NCBI GenBank assembly: GCA_018466975.1
Contig: CM031556.1
Location: forward strand, 2,790,001-2,854,000
Direction: 5' to 3'
Length of the DNA: 64,000 nt
From: Sparassis latifolia
Lineage: Eukaryota; Basidiomycota; Agaricomycetes; Polyporales; Sparassidaceae
A model generated the notes under the pieces. The model did not search any database. It had not been told where the DNA came from and saw nothing but the letters and a program-made list of their open reading frames with translations. This document shows, one piece after another, positions 9,024 through 19,030 of the stretch (the stretch's first letter is position 1; the number at the start of each line of letters is the position of its first letter). A program made the position numbers and the translations under genes.

Positions 9024-11877
9024 ATGATCGATTCGATTCGGCGTCGTGTACTTCAAGCTGAGGATGTATTCCTCTCAGCTCTTTCCGCTGGCTCTGCCGC
9101 AATCCAAAATTTCAGTCGCTTCTGGATAGCTCTTCACGGCGATGTCGACATCGCCTTACAGTCTAACGATATTGATGACGACCTGAAGTCGCTGATCTAC
9201 TTCACGTCAATCAGAGTGCAACAGGTGGCCGAAGGATGGTATGAGTTGGAGCTTACCAATGACAAAATAGTATCGTCTATGGTCGACGAATTAGAATCTA
9301 TTCTGGCGCAATTAACACTCGAAGATATAGATTCCGCCTCTTACCATACCCCTTTTTCCGAGTCCGCGAACGGTATGCTGTTTCCCCCCTTTTTTTGTGG
9401 TGCGATTAATTTGCATATCCGTCCGTAGAGGTGTCCAGTTCATCTGATGGTTCGAGAAAATTGCATGATATCGGACAGCAGAGCCCAGCAGTTGCAGGCC
9501 GATTTTCTCCACCATCTCGTGGGGCGTCACATGTACCTTCTGCGGTACCTGTGAAAGAAGACGAGGGCAAGTACACTGTGCCTTTGGAAGGCCGAAAACG
9601 AAAACGGGACTCTCCGTTTGATGACTGCAATCCATGGGTAGAGGAAAGTAAGGCAAAACGAACACGGTATGTGATGCATGGCTTGATCATGAGCTCCGGT
9701 TAATGTCAAACCAGACTTGAAACAACCGACCCCTGTAAGATCCAATCTGACGAGAATAAGGGTGAGTGGGATGTGCCTGTGGAAGGCCGGAAACGAAGAA
9801 GAGACCCCTCGTTAGATGACTGCGATCCGTCCGCAGTCGAAACGAAGAGAAAGGTGAAACGAACTCGGTGCGTAGTCCAAGGCCTGATCATGAGATTAGG
9901 CTGATGTCAAAGTAGGCTCGAGACTGCGGCCCGCGATTTCTGTGGGATCCAGAGTGACTACGAGGTGCCTGTAGAAGGCCAAAAAATAAGAAAGGATACC
10001 TCGCTAGTCGACTGCAGTCCGTCCGTAGTCGAAACGAGGGCACAGGCGAAACGAACCCGGTATGAAGTCCATGGCCTGACTGTGAGCTGGGCTGACATTG
10101 GATTAGATTTGAAACTGCGGTCGGCGACTCCTGCAATATTCAGGGTGTATACAATGTGCCTGTAGAAGACCGAAAACGAAGAAGAGATGCATTGTTGGAT
10201 GAGTTAATTGACTATGAGTCGTCCAGAGTCGAAAAGAAAAGAAGGGTGAAACAAGCTCGGTACGTAGTCGATGGTCTGATTGCGAGCTTAGGCTGACGTT
10301 GGACTAGATTTGAAGCTGCAATTGACGACTCCTGCGGAATTCAGAGTGCGCACGATGTGCGTGGAGAAGACCGAAGACACAGAAGAGTCGTCTCGTTAGC
10401 TGGTGGCTACAAACCGTACAGTCGCCCCGAAAAAGGGACAAAGCGAACCCGGTAGGTGGCTCCGCCGCGACCACAAGTCTGCTGATACTGATCTGGATCT
10501 GGATCTGTTTGCAGCTCGCATCTGTCGTCGTCTTTCGACTCCTACGGGATCGAGCTGCAATCTTCATCAGGGGAATATAATTCTTCCCCATCGGGCGATT
10601 CAGTCGCCCCCCAATCTGAGATAGCTGTCCTTCGTCAGGAGATGTCGTCTCAGACTAACATCCAGCCCTCATCCCCATTGAGGTCGGATCCAGACCCACC
10701 TGTTGTACAAGTAGCAGAGCTATCCAGCTCTAGTCAGCGGCGAAAGCGTCGTCTGTCTGACGCAGACGATCAACCCAAGCCTAAACGACCTCGTGGTCTA
10801 AGTGTTGCACCTCGGCAAAAATATGCAGTGTCAGACCCATTACCGTTACCAGTAACCTCTGGAAAGCATGACGGCCGATCCTTTAGCCTTGATGGCTGGT
10901 TTGAATCCCATTTCCGTATGCCGGAGAGTGTGTCTGCAGTGGAGTTAGATCCTTCAATTCCGGTAAGCGTAGAGGTCGATACCAATTGGGTTCCAGAGGA
11001 CGTTGGCCTACTGGGCGACGCAGCCATGAAGATACCAGAATCGAGTAAGCCACTATACTGGAGAATGTCAGTCGGAGCACTGAACTTGCATCTACCAGTT
11101 CCTGCTATCCGAGACGTCGTGCTACCTGCGGATATCGCCTTGCAGAGCGACGCATCCAAACTGTCACATCCATCCTTTGACTTTGCTGCGACCGGCGAAG
11201 ATATCGCAGACATACTGGAGGCCGCTATTAACGGACTGCAGTCCGTACCTGGAGAGGATGGAGGGTTTGTGGCCCCCCAAACCGAGCTCGATCTGTCTCA
11301 GACGGTCGATCTTTATATGCCTCCATCATCCACTGCCCCGCCCGACGTATTATCGACGGTTTCGGCGATGTCTGCTAAGGCAGATGTCCTGTCCCCGTTT
11401 ATTTTCTCGTCTTCAACCCCCTTTACCTTGGACTTGGAGCAGCAAGCAGCTGTCTCGGGGATTTCAGACGTTGCTGAACCCTCGCCGTTCGAGTTGAATG
11501 TGGCGCCTTTGCAGCTTGATCATGATGTTCCGCCTCCGCTGTATTCTTCGTCTCCACCACCATCGTTCCTCGAGAGTCTTTGGAGCACTGCGTCATCTGC
11601 AGCCTGGGATCCTTACTGGGAGCCGTTGGAGCAACCTTTCGATGGCGCTTCGCAAGGTGCTCCGCCGCCGTATTACGAACTTCAGGTTCTGGACGAGGTT
11701 CAAGGGCTAGATTTGAAGAATCCCGACGTTGCTGAAGTATTCGTGGACGACGGATCATGGGTTGACGCCGGCCAGTTAGAATCGAAGAAGCAGACGAGAC
11801 GCCAGGAATTGAATGTGGCCGCAATTGATCATGGTGCGTCACGATTTCCTTCCGGTTGTTCTCCTTATCGGGTCTAA
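9024..11877 (+). CDS. HD1: HD1-class mating-type protein with amplified basic exons and no visible homeodomain
   Basis: Exons read 9024-9372, 9429-9666, 9715-9867, 9916-10059, 10107-10259, 10308-10451 and 10515-11877, giving 847 codons with every junction in frame. The start is the ATG of MIDSIRRRVLQAED; the frame from 8970 begins with GTG. Residues 1-116 match the HD1 N-terminal dimerisation region (RRRVLQAEDVFLSALSAG..FWIAL). Where other HD1 proteins carry the homeodomain, exons 2-6 instead encode repeated segments of the form VPVEGRKRRRD..KRTR. Exon 7 has a further bipartite basic cluster (RRKRRLSDADDQPKPKRPR) and then a long acidic, Pro/Ser-rich region that could activate transcription. 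No WF..R homeodomain signature is present. The end is uncertain: splicing from GTGCGT near 11834 to an AG near 11896 would give an alternative stop at 11933-11935. HD1 and HD2 should bind each other only when they come from different mating types. Confidence 0.85.
9715..10514 (+). repeat. Tandem array of four exon+intron modules inside HD1
   Basis: Four consecutive units of about 191-207 bp, each an exon of 153, 144, 153 and 144 nt plus the intron that follows. The preceding exon's 3' half and its 48-bp intron (9560-9714) belong to the same family, making five copies. Introns of 48, 48, 47 and 48 bp are recognisably homologous (GTRYGWAGTCYAWGGYCTGA-like starts), while the last, 63 bp, has diverged. 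All junctions fall after the second base of an Arg codon, so exons are symmetric phase 2-2 and duplication keeps the frame. Each exon encodes a core VPVE-x-RK-x-R-R/K-D followed about 20 residues later by KxKRTR. Confidence 0.9.
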
Positions 11878-12195
11878 TCTTGCCTCCGGGATATTAGTAA
11901 TCGGATTACACGCTCCATTGCCTTTTGTGTCATGATCGTTATCTTATCACCCTCGGTCAAGCTATACCCAGCCTGCTCGCTGTCGCATGACGTCACGGCG
12001 TCGCTTTACTGCTCGCTCGATTGATGGCTATCTCAGCGATGTTGTAACCTTGGTCAGACCTGGAGGCCTGTTCACCCGTGCTGACCCGAAGTAACCCTCA
12101 GGCGGGTGTGATCGCAATCAAGTACCAGACTCGCCAAGTCGCGTCAATGGTCAACGGGTCATCGACCGTTTGACCACTGTTGACGCTATATACTC
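11878..12195. other. HD1 3' flank
   Basis: Non-coding apart from a possible last short HD1 exon ending at 11935. Contains the inverted pair GGTCAACGG/CCGTTTGACC near 12148-12177. No other feature seen. Confidence 0.4.
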
Positions 12196-13170
12196 CGCAT
12201 CCGTGGATGGATTCCACGTGCACTGTGCGCCCCGCGCCTGCTTGTAGATTCCACTTGCACTCACCGCCTGTGGATTCCACCTATACCCCCCGCCTGTGGA
12301 TTCCACCTATACCCCCCGCCTGTGGATTCCACCTATACCCCCCGCCTGTGGATTCCACCTATACCCCCCGCCTGTGGATTCCATCCCATCTATACTTTTC
12401 ACCCCTGGATTCCATCTATACCCCGCACCCGTGTATTCTGCAATATACCCTGCGTCCGTGGATTCCGCTCTGGACCCTGACCGCAGAACCTGCTGTATTC
12501 CCCGCGACCCCGCCTCCCCGGGGTGAACTCCACTATACACGCTTCGCCCTTGGCTTCCACCTATACCCCGCGCACGTGGATTCCGCTATATACCCCGCAC
12601 CTACCCGTAGATTCCACCTGTACTCTGCGCCTGTGGATCCCACTTATACTCCGTCCCTGTGGATTCCACCCCATCTATATTCCGCTCCCCTGGATTCCAC
12701 CTGCACCCCGCACGGATGCATTCTGCTATATACCCCCGCCCGTGGATTTCCCGGCGGCTATCGATCCTGACTGTGGAACCTGTTATATTCTCCGCGAGCC
12801 CGCCCTCCTTATGAATTCCGCTATACGCGCTCCGCCCTTGGATTCCACTACACTGCGCACTCGTGGCTTCCACCTATACCCTGCGCCCGCGGATTCCGCT
12901 ATATACCCTGCGCCCACGGATTCCGCTATATACCCTGCGCCCGCGGATTCCGCTATATACCCTGACTGCGGATCCAGCGATATTTTCCGCACTTGTGGCT
13001 TCCACCTATACCCTGCGCCCGTGGATTCCGCCATCTACCCTGACTGCGGATCCAGCGATATTTTCCGCACTTGTGGCTTCCACCTATACCCTGCGCCCGT
13101 GGATTCCGCTATACACGCTCCATCCGTGGATTCTACTGTATACCCCGTGCCTGCGTATTCTGCTAAACAC
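12196..13170. repeat. 1-kb GC-rich minisatellite with higher-order structure
   Basis: Degenerate tandem repeats built on GTGGATTCCACCTATACCCC. Near 12270-12375 the unit is 26 bp and four copies are nearly perfect. Downstream, units lengthen and combine: a 78-bp block starting at CCTGACTGCGG is repeated almost exactly at 12961 and 13039, and a longer block containing GAACCTG..CCGCGA..GGATTCC occurs near 12470 and 12770. Long ORFs here (proline/tyrosine-rich) are a by-product of the period and composition and are not called as genes. Confidence 0.9.
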
Positions 13171-13479
13171 CCAGAACGTGTGGGTTCCTCTATATATTCC
13201 TCGCTCTCTCACCTCCTCTTTCGGATTGCTTGCTGCTGTCTGCCAGGGAATTTTTGCCGTCTTCTGTAACGAAGCACTGAATACCCGAACAAGGAGCAAG
13301 GGGGTAGTCAGCGTTCGCTAATGCTGAAAACACCACAGCGACTCTGGTGTTGTGTCGTGAGGTCCTTCCAGACGAGTCTCTGTGCAAAGTCTCTCCGGGT
13401 ACTCTGGTCAATTGTCGCACTTCACCTATCAATTTCAGCTGCGCTAGATGTACGTAGTTTCTCTCCAACTTTATGTTGA

Positions 13480-14130
13480 AAGTACTGACTCTTTTGATCC
13501 AGATGATCACGTCTGGCCAAAGTGCCGTGGAGTTTTCAACATGCGCCGTGCTGGTGCGCAACATTAGACTACTGCCACTATTCAGTGCGAGACGTGAGCA
13601 GCACTTGGTCTTTGACGGATGGCTTGAGCAATACTTGCATATACCCCTGGTTGTATCAAATGTCGGTGCTGGATCCGTCCACTCCAGTTGATATCTGGCC
13701 TCAGCGCTCTCTCTAATGAGTGAGTTTAGCACAAGACGTCTTCAGACCTATGCTTACATCTCTTTTTATCAGTTTCTGTTGTTGAAGTCGTCCTGCGAAC
13801 GGTATCAGTTGACTTTCGTGGCCTGGGCCCTCCCTCTTCCCTACTAAACGGGGTGTTTTGACCCGTGGCGCCCATTGACCGCGGATGCTAGTACTGTCCG
13901 ATCAATTCTCCATCGCAACCGCAGACTTGGATCTCTCCTTGTCCGCTGTAAAGCCGACTGCTATCCCAGGGGTATCACATCTTACTCATAGCTGTCCATT
14001 CTCCTCGATTTTCATCACTCGCTCGAGCCAGTCACTGCCTCATGTATCTTGGGAACCTCACTGGAACACAGCGAACGGTTGCCTGATGTCGATTGTCCCC
14101 AGCTCATGCTTAAAGGTGGCAAAGACCTGA
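13480..14130 (+). pseudogene. Probable relic of a second HD1-like gene (C-terminal part)
   Basis: Short translated stretches in different forward frames resemble the C-terminal half of the intact HD1. Near 13600-13660, HLVFDGWLEQYLHIP parallels SFSLDGWFESHFRMP of HD1. In the next frame, VLDPSTPVDI parallels VELDPSIPVSV, in the same order and spacing. Near 14030-14060, SWEPHW parallels AWDPYWEP. No continuous frame links them. I infer a decayed HD1 paralogue or duplicated fragment, as expected in A loci that have gained and lost HD pairs. The similarity is short and judged by eye. Confidence 0.4.
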
Positions 14131-15111
14131 GAATTTGGAACATCCTCCGTTATCGGTCTCTTTATAAGTGATGGTACGTCACCGCACAATGCGTTCCAGA
14201 GCAAGCGGCGCACACCGGAGGAAACGAAGTTGATGACTAAATCCTGCGAGAGGGGCTGCTTGAAAATTTGACCGTCGACATAGTGCCTTTTCGTATGTTG
14301 CGATCCTAGTCTCGTATTTATCGCGTCTGATTTTCTGCTGCCCAGGGCACATCTCAACCGCCAGCAGCGTCTTGCTTGCGTCATTTACCATTTCTGTATT
14401 GTCGTTGTCCTGTCTCCTGCATCCGGGTTTCTTCATAACTAGACTGACTTGATTTTTCTCCTTTTTATCGTCGTTTTTCGCGCAATATACCTTGCTCGTG
14501 CTCCCGTTTCATGCACTGGTCGTTTGATGCTGAAGAGCAGAAGATGGATTGAAAATCGACAGCAGAATGTATCCTCGAAACAAGGAAGAAGGCGCGAGCA
14601 ACGTTACAGGGGCAACCTATGGCAATATGCAAGATAGATCAAGTTGTTCAGCACTCTCATTTGCGCCAAGTCAGTTTGCCAGCCGTCTCTTCTGCAGTCT
14701 GTGGCGCATCGCCAATGCCAGATCCTGCAATCGTCAGACGAGAAGACTTTTCCCATCAAGACGAACAACTTACAATAATGAGTTCGATAATGCCAACGCG
14801 TTTCACCTTGTAGCACGTATGAAGATGCTGACAATTATCCACCGCCGGGACGAGTGCGGCAAGATTGTTCGCTAGCGATTCCTCGCTTTCTTCCACAATG
14901 ACGGACTAGAGACGAAGACTTGGGCATTCAATAAATCAACACTCGTTGAACGACATGCTTTCTCACCAAAGTAATACTCCTCCTGGACAGCTGATCATTC
15001 GCGTCGCGGTAATCTACCGTTTGCTGACGAGAACACATATACAACAAGCACGGGACGTACTATATATATACAACTCACCATGAGGTCGACCGTGTCACTC
15101 GTTTTCTTGCG
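14131..15111. other. Spacer without supported gene
   Basis: Roughly 1 kb with only short overlapping ORFs on both strands and no recognised protein motif, RNA gene or repeat. Confidence 0.4.
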
Positions 15112-16764
15112 TCACCCATACGGATGGTATCTATTAAGATGCGAAGACCGATAGGAGGGCAGACGAAGCAGGTACTGAGGTTTAGAGGGAGTAACATGAT
15201 TGGGCATAGAATGAGTGTTCAAATTAAGTGACATTGGTGTAGCAGGTGGTAATAGAATGTGTTGAAGAACGAGAGCAAACAGCAAAAGAAAATCCAGAGA
15301 ATGCTTCAGATAGACGAGAATGCAGTGGGCGGAGGAAGAAAAGGTGTCGAATGGTTGGCTTAAAAACCCGTCTGAGCTGGATCCCGCCTCTAGTACATAC
15401 AAACTGGCCTCGAGTGCCGCAGGGCAAGACGCCCATCGGCACAAATGATGGCGACGATCCACACCGCGAGCTCCGAGTCGATCTCTGGCAGCACATTGGA
15501 CTGTACCCTGGCGTCAGCAATGGATTTCAAGGGCGGGCGGGTAAAAAGAGAAGGAAGGTGAGTCATCATATCGGTGAATTCAGGAATGTCTGGACTTTGT
15601 ACATTCCCTAAGGGAAGTAAATCTGGACAAGGTGGCATGCTGACTCAGTCACGGTGTCGACACCTCATACAAACACAGATACCTGTGACCCAAACCATCA
15701 GAGACAATCATACCAGCTCCTCCACTACGGCTGGATTCCCCCGAATCCACTGAACGATATCACGCACTGACTCGTGGAGACCGCCTTCGGAAACCACATA
15801 TCCAAAAACCTGCCCTGCTGTTCCGTTGGTATACAGTGCTCCGGCTCGCTGGAATAAATACAATGCCCTTCAGGCTTCTATGCATTTTCACTTATCCATG
15901 TACGTCTTTCCCTTCTGAGAATTGAACTTCTGAACCACGTCCCCAACACAATAGACGCACATCTGTATCTGTGACAGAAGGTGTGTCACGTCACGCCACC
16001 AAACTCATGAATGTGCTGAAACAACCCATTCGTCTGAACCAGAATTTAATCCCCAGATCTCAATCAAAGAGTGCAAGCTGAACATGACAGAAGATAATGA
16101 CAAATAACAAGGAGCTCCATTCCAAAAGACTGAATTAAAATGGAGATTCAAGACTCACTATCGGCGATTTTCCAAGTTGAAGTGACGGCAGAGTTCATTC
16201 TCGTTCGCTCAGTCCAGAGTTTAGCCCTATAGGAAAACCGTGGAAAGACAGATGCAAGTGTCGGTGACATCGCTTGCCCACAAGAGTTTTAGGGACAGGA
16301 GGCCATCGAGTGATGACTGCGTCAAGTACAACCCCGCCAGCTATTCAGACAAGACCTCAAGTACCGTCAATCCTGCCCGGAGCAGAGAGTGAAAGCAAGA
16401 TAGTCAATCGCCTGAATCGTTGTCCATCTGATGTCGTCACAGATTGTCAAAGGCGAGCCAGTCAACCGATGAGTGGTGAGCTTTCCGATAGCCAATGAAG
16501 TCTCCAACAAGGTGCAGAAAGGGGCCTTAATCGGTCTGCGAACAGCGATGCTTGTCAATAAATGAAGCAATTCAAGAGCAATATTATGGTCATTGTGATT
16601 AAAACTGTGAGTAGCGGAATACCAATTGTCGTCGTTATCGCATCCCACAGAAGATCGATTTCATCACAGCCTGGAACAGCCAGCGGCCACCCAGCCACCT
16701 TCACGATCCTCCTTTCAACGCTGCTCATCTCGTCAGAGATGTCCACAATTTTTTCTCTCCACAC
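15112..16764 (-). CDS. Multi-exon conserved-looking gene, possibly the A-locus beta-flanking gene; reading frame not fully resolved
   Basis: Several coding-like segments follow one another on the minus strand. About 16764-16640: DEMSSVERRIVKVAGWPLAV. About 16600-16370: RRPIKAPFCTLLETSLAIGK and IRWTTIQAIDYLAF. About 16230-16155: AKLWTERTRMNSAVTSTWKI, ended by a GTGAGT donor. About 15849-15712: RAGALYTNGTAGQVFGYVVS and HESVRDIVQWIRGNPAVVEE, flanked by good splice sites. About 15638-15400: MPPCPDLLPLGNVQSPDIPE, PLKSIADAR and ELAVWIVAIICADGRLA. About 15420-15300: ALEASLYVLEAGSSSDG. I do not recognise a domain. Position one step beyond the HD genes fits the beta-flanking gene (beta-fg) known from agaricomycete A loci, but that is a synteny inference. 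Some joins do not keep frame, notably before MPPCPD and after ADGRL, so the copy may be damaged or the exon boundaries may differ. Confidence 0.45.
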
Positions 16765-17614
16765 TTACGACTTGCTCAAAGGCACCTATCTCGTTTATAC
16801 ATTTATCCAGAACTAACGGTTAGGTTGTCTCGAGGCCTCTTCCAGCGAGACTAAATTGGCCAGAGATATGCCAAGACGTGGTTTCGACTTCGTCCAGCGC
16901 ACTGTTTCTTCTTCGACCTCAGCTGCTCCTCACCCTCGATCCATCTATTGTGAACAGCCTGCCCGAATTCTATCATTCCCAAGCCCCACGGGATATGGAC
17001 AGTTCTACGGCAGGCGCGAGGGGGCGGAGGTGGCTTCGGCGATGCCTCAGGGTGCTATAGTTTGACCAGACCCGGTGAGGCCAAACATTTCGAGCTTTCT
17101 ACTCCACAGTTTTCACCGCTCTTGTATATTGCCCTCTTCGTTCTGACTGCCTGCATTATTACCAGCTCCCTCGACATACACTGCAGCCTACACATCTCGT
17201 GAGACTTGGATGTTGCCTCAGCACACGCTGAAAGACAATGTAGCATTCCCTCCATCTTCAAAGTCCAGAACAGGCCAATTTTGTTGGATCGAGGTGTATA
17301 GGTTGATTCATACGTGGTAGCTGGTGCCTTTGCAAATCATTCATCGACCACCCAAGGAAGCATGCAGCACATTGTCGACTCAGGGTATGCACAGGCCTTG
17401 GCCGAAGGAGCTTTTGACTCCCGGTCAAGTGAGTGGTAATTCGCTGTGATTCACTGGGCGTGGCAAATGGGAAAGTACGCCGGGCTATCACAGTTGTTCG
17501 GTGATATCAAATTTATGATAATGGGTTAGGGACGCCTGAGCTATACGTGTGATTTGTTGTCTGAAGTCGGGATGGTAGTCTGTACAATACAGATGGGGGA
17601 ATGTAGAGGGGGAT
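16765..17614. other. Spacer without supported gene
   Basis: About 850 bp, probably including the promoter of the minus-strand gene at 15112-16764. Short forward ORFs near 16856-17065 have no recognised motif. Confidence 0.35.
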
Positions 17615-17840
17615 GCCTAGCAACTGTGTGCAAGGGCTTGCGTTCTGTCTTCTTATATGATGCTGAGTCTTCTGTGTTCTCTTATCTGTGTGCCTACAAC
17701 CGTGTGCAGGGCTTACCGAGTCTTCATTGTCTTCTTAACAGTGTGCCTACAACTGTGTGCAGGGCTTACCGAGTCTTCTGTGTTCCTATCCGAGTGCCTA
17801 CAACTGTGTGCAGGGCTTTACTGAGTGCGTGTGTCCTAAT
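17615..17840. repeat. Tandem repeat, unit about 50-65 bp, three to four copies
   Basis: The block GTGCCTACAACTGTGTGCAG followed by GGCTTACCGAGTCTTC recurs near 17690, 17740 and 17795, with a diverged first copy near 17615 (AGCAACTGTGTGCAAGGGCTT). Confidence 0.75.
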
Positions 17841-18234
17841 ACGATGTGCCTGGCTGATAACTTTCCTACGTGTTGTCCGAGAACTTTCCGAGAACGGGTT
17901 GAGTATCTAGCAACCATGTGCTAGACTACCCAACAGAAATGATATGAGAGTGCAGTAGTTGTGTTCGTAACAACTCACTGCCTGCGCTGAACTGACTTCG
18001 TCGGGATCCTTTTAATTACGAGTAACAATGTTACTGGGAGGAGTGGAACAAACTCCTATTCTTTTAGTTTATCACTTTGTAGGGTAAGCTACAAGTGGAG
18101 GGAGAACTCTTCACTTATAGGGGTGCTACAAGTGGGGAGAGAAGACTGAGGGTCGGGGCACCTCGCGGGTCCTTTTATACCCCTCGGGTGTCACCCGTTG
18201 TGACCGTTACATAGTAGTGTTACATGGCAGATTG

Positions 18235-18460
18235 GCCAATAGCAAAATAAGAGCATCACGTGATCAAAGGGGAAAGTAGGAAGGAAAAATGTCTTAGGAC
18301 CTTCATGTCCAATAGCATAAAGTGAGCAGGGAGAAACAGAGAAGACAAAACTCTTGGGACCTCCATGTGCAATAGCATAAAGTGAGCAGGGAGAAGTAGG
18401 GAGAAAGCAGTTTTCGAGTTTTTCCCGTCCAATAGCATAATGTGAGCATCAGGTGACACG
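18235..18460. repeat. 60-bp tandem repeat, four copies
   Basis: Units begin with CCAATAGCATAAAGTGAGCA and include GGGAGAA and GGACCTYCATGT. Copies start near 18235, 18308, 18368 and 18428; the first and last are the most diverged. Confidence 0.8.
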
Positions 18461-19030
18461 CTCGGCCAAACGTTCTCGGGTTCCGTCTTAGTCACGTGAC
18501 TTCTTTGTCGAGCGCTTCACCGGTGGTTATGTGTTCACAAGCCAAACACTTTTGGTGCATGACAGCGTTCACCTCCCGCGAGCTTCACTATGTTTACAGT
18601 AAATCATTCAGTACGTTCTTGGTGTTTTTGCTTGCGAGAAGTGGCCACAAGCATACACTTCAAGAGAAGATCCTAACGGCCCCTCGATCGAGGACTTATT
18701 TTCCATGTCATTGGTCTTTTTTTGAGTTATCCATTTCGATCCGTGTACTCTGTAACACTGGCCTTCCATTGAGAGTTTCCCCTTCCCCCGGGTGATGACT
18801 ACTGGTTGGGCGTTCCAGCGCCTGGCATTTGCTATCCTTGCCCGTGATTGGTAGGATGATGTGCTGCTCATATCTCTATTGCCAGTGATGAATAAATCCA
18901 CATGTAATGTGAGGACAAAGCTCTAATTCTGCAGCAGCAGCATCTATGAACACCGTCAAGTGCATGGCGCTTATGACACGCAAGCCAAGAGTGTTCATTT
19001 GACCCCAGGCTGCGCAAGCGTGCACACAGC
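18461..19030. other. Spacer without supported gene
   Basis: No coding motif on either strand. The sequence between 17930 and 18230 just before the tandem repeat is LTR-like in composition, but no second copy was found. Confidence 0.35.

Noticed and set aside
12260..13170. CRISPR-like array
   Set aside because: Direct repeats are contiguous and degenerate with no unique spacers, and the genome is eukaryotic.
12180..13269. Long proline/tyrosine-rich ORFs of 196 and 248 codons
   Set aside because: They are translations of the 26-bp minisatellite and its higher-order blocks; open frames exist on both strands because the repeat lacks stops.
13190..13732. 180-codon minus-strand ORF
   Set aside because: No recognisable domain, and it overlaps the forward HD1-like relic and the end of the minisatellite.
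17930..18235. Possible solo LTR
   Set aside because: The sequence has an LTR-like feel, but I found no second copy, no TG..CA ends with a target duplication and no primer site.
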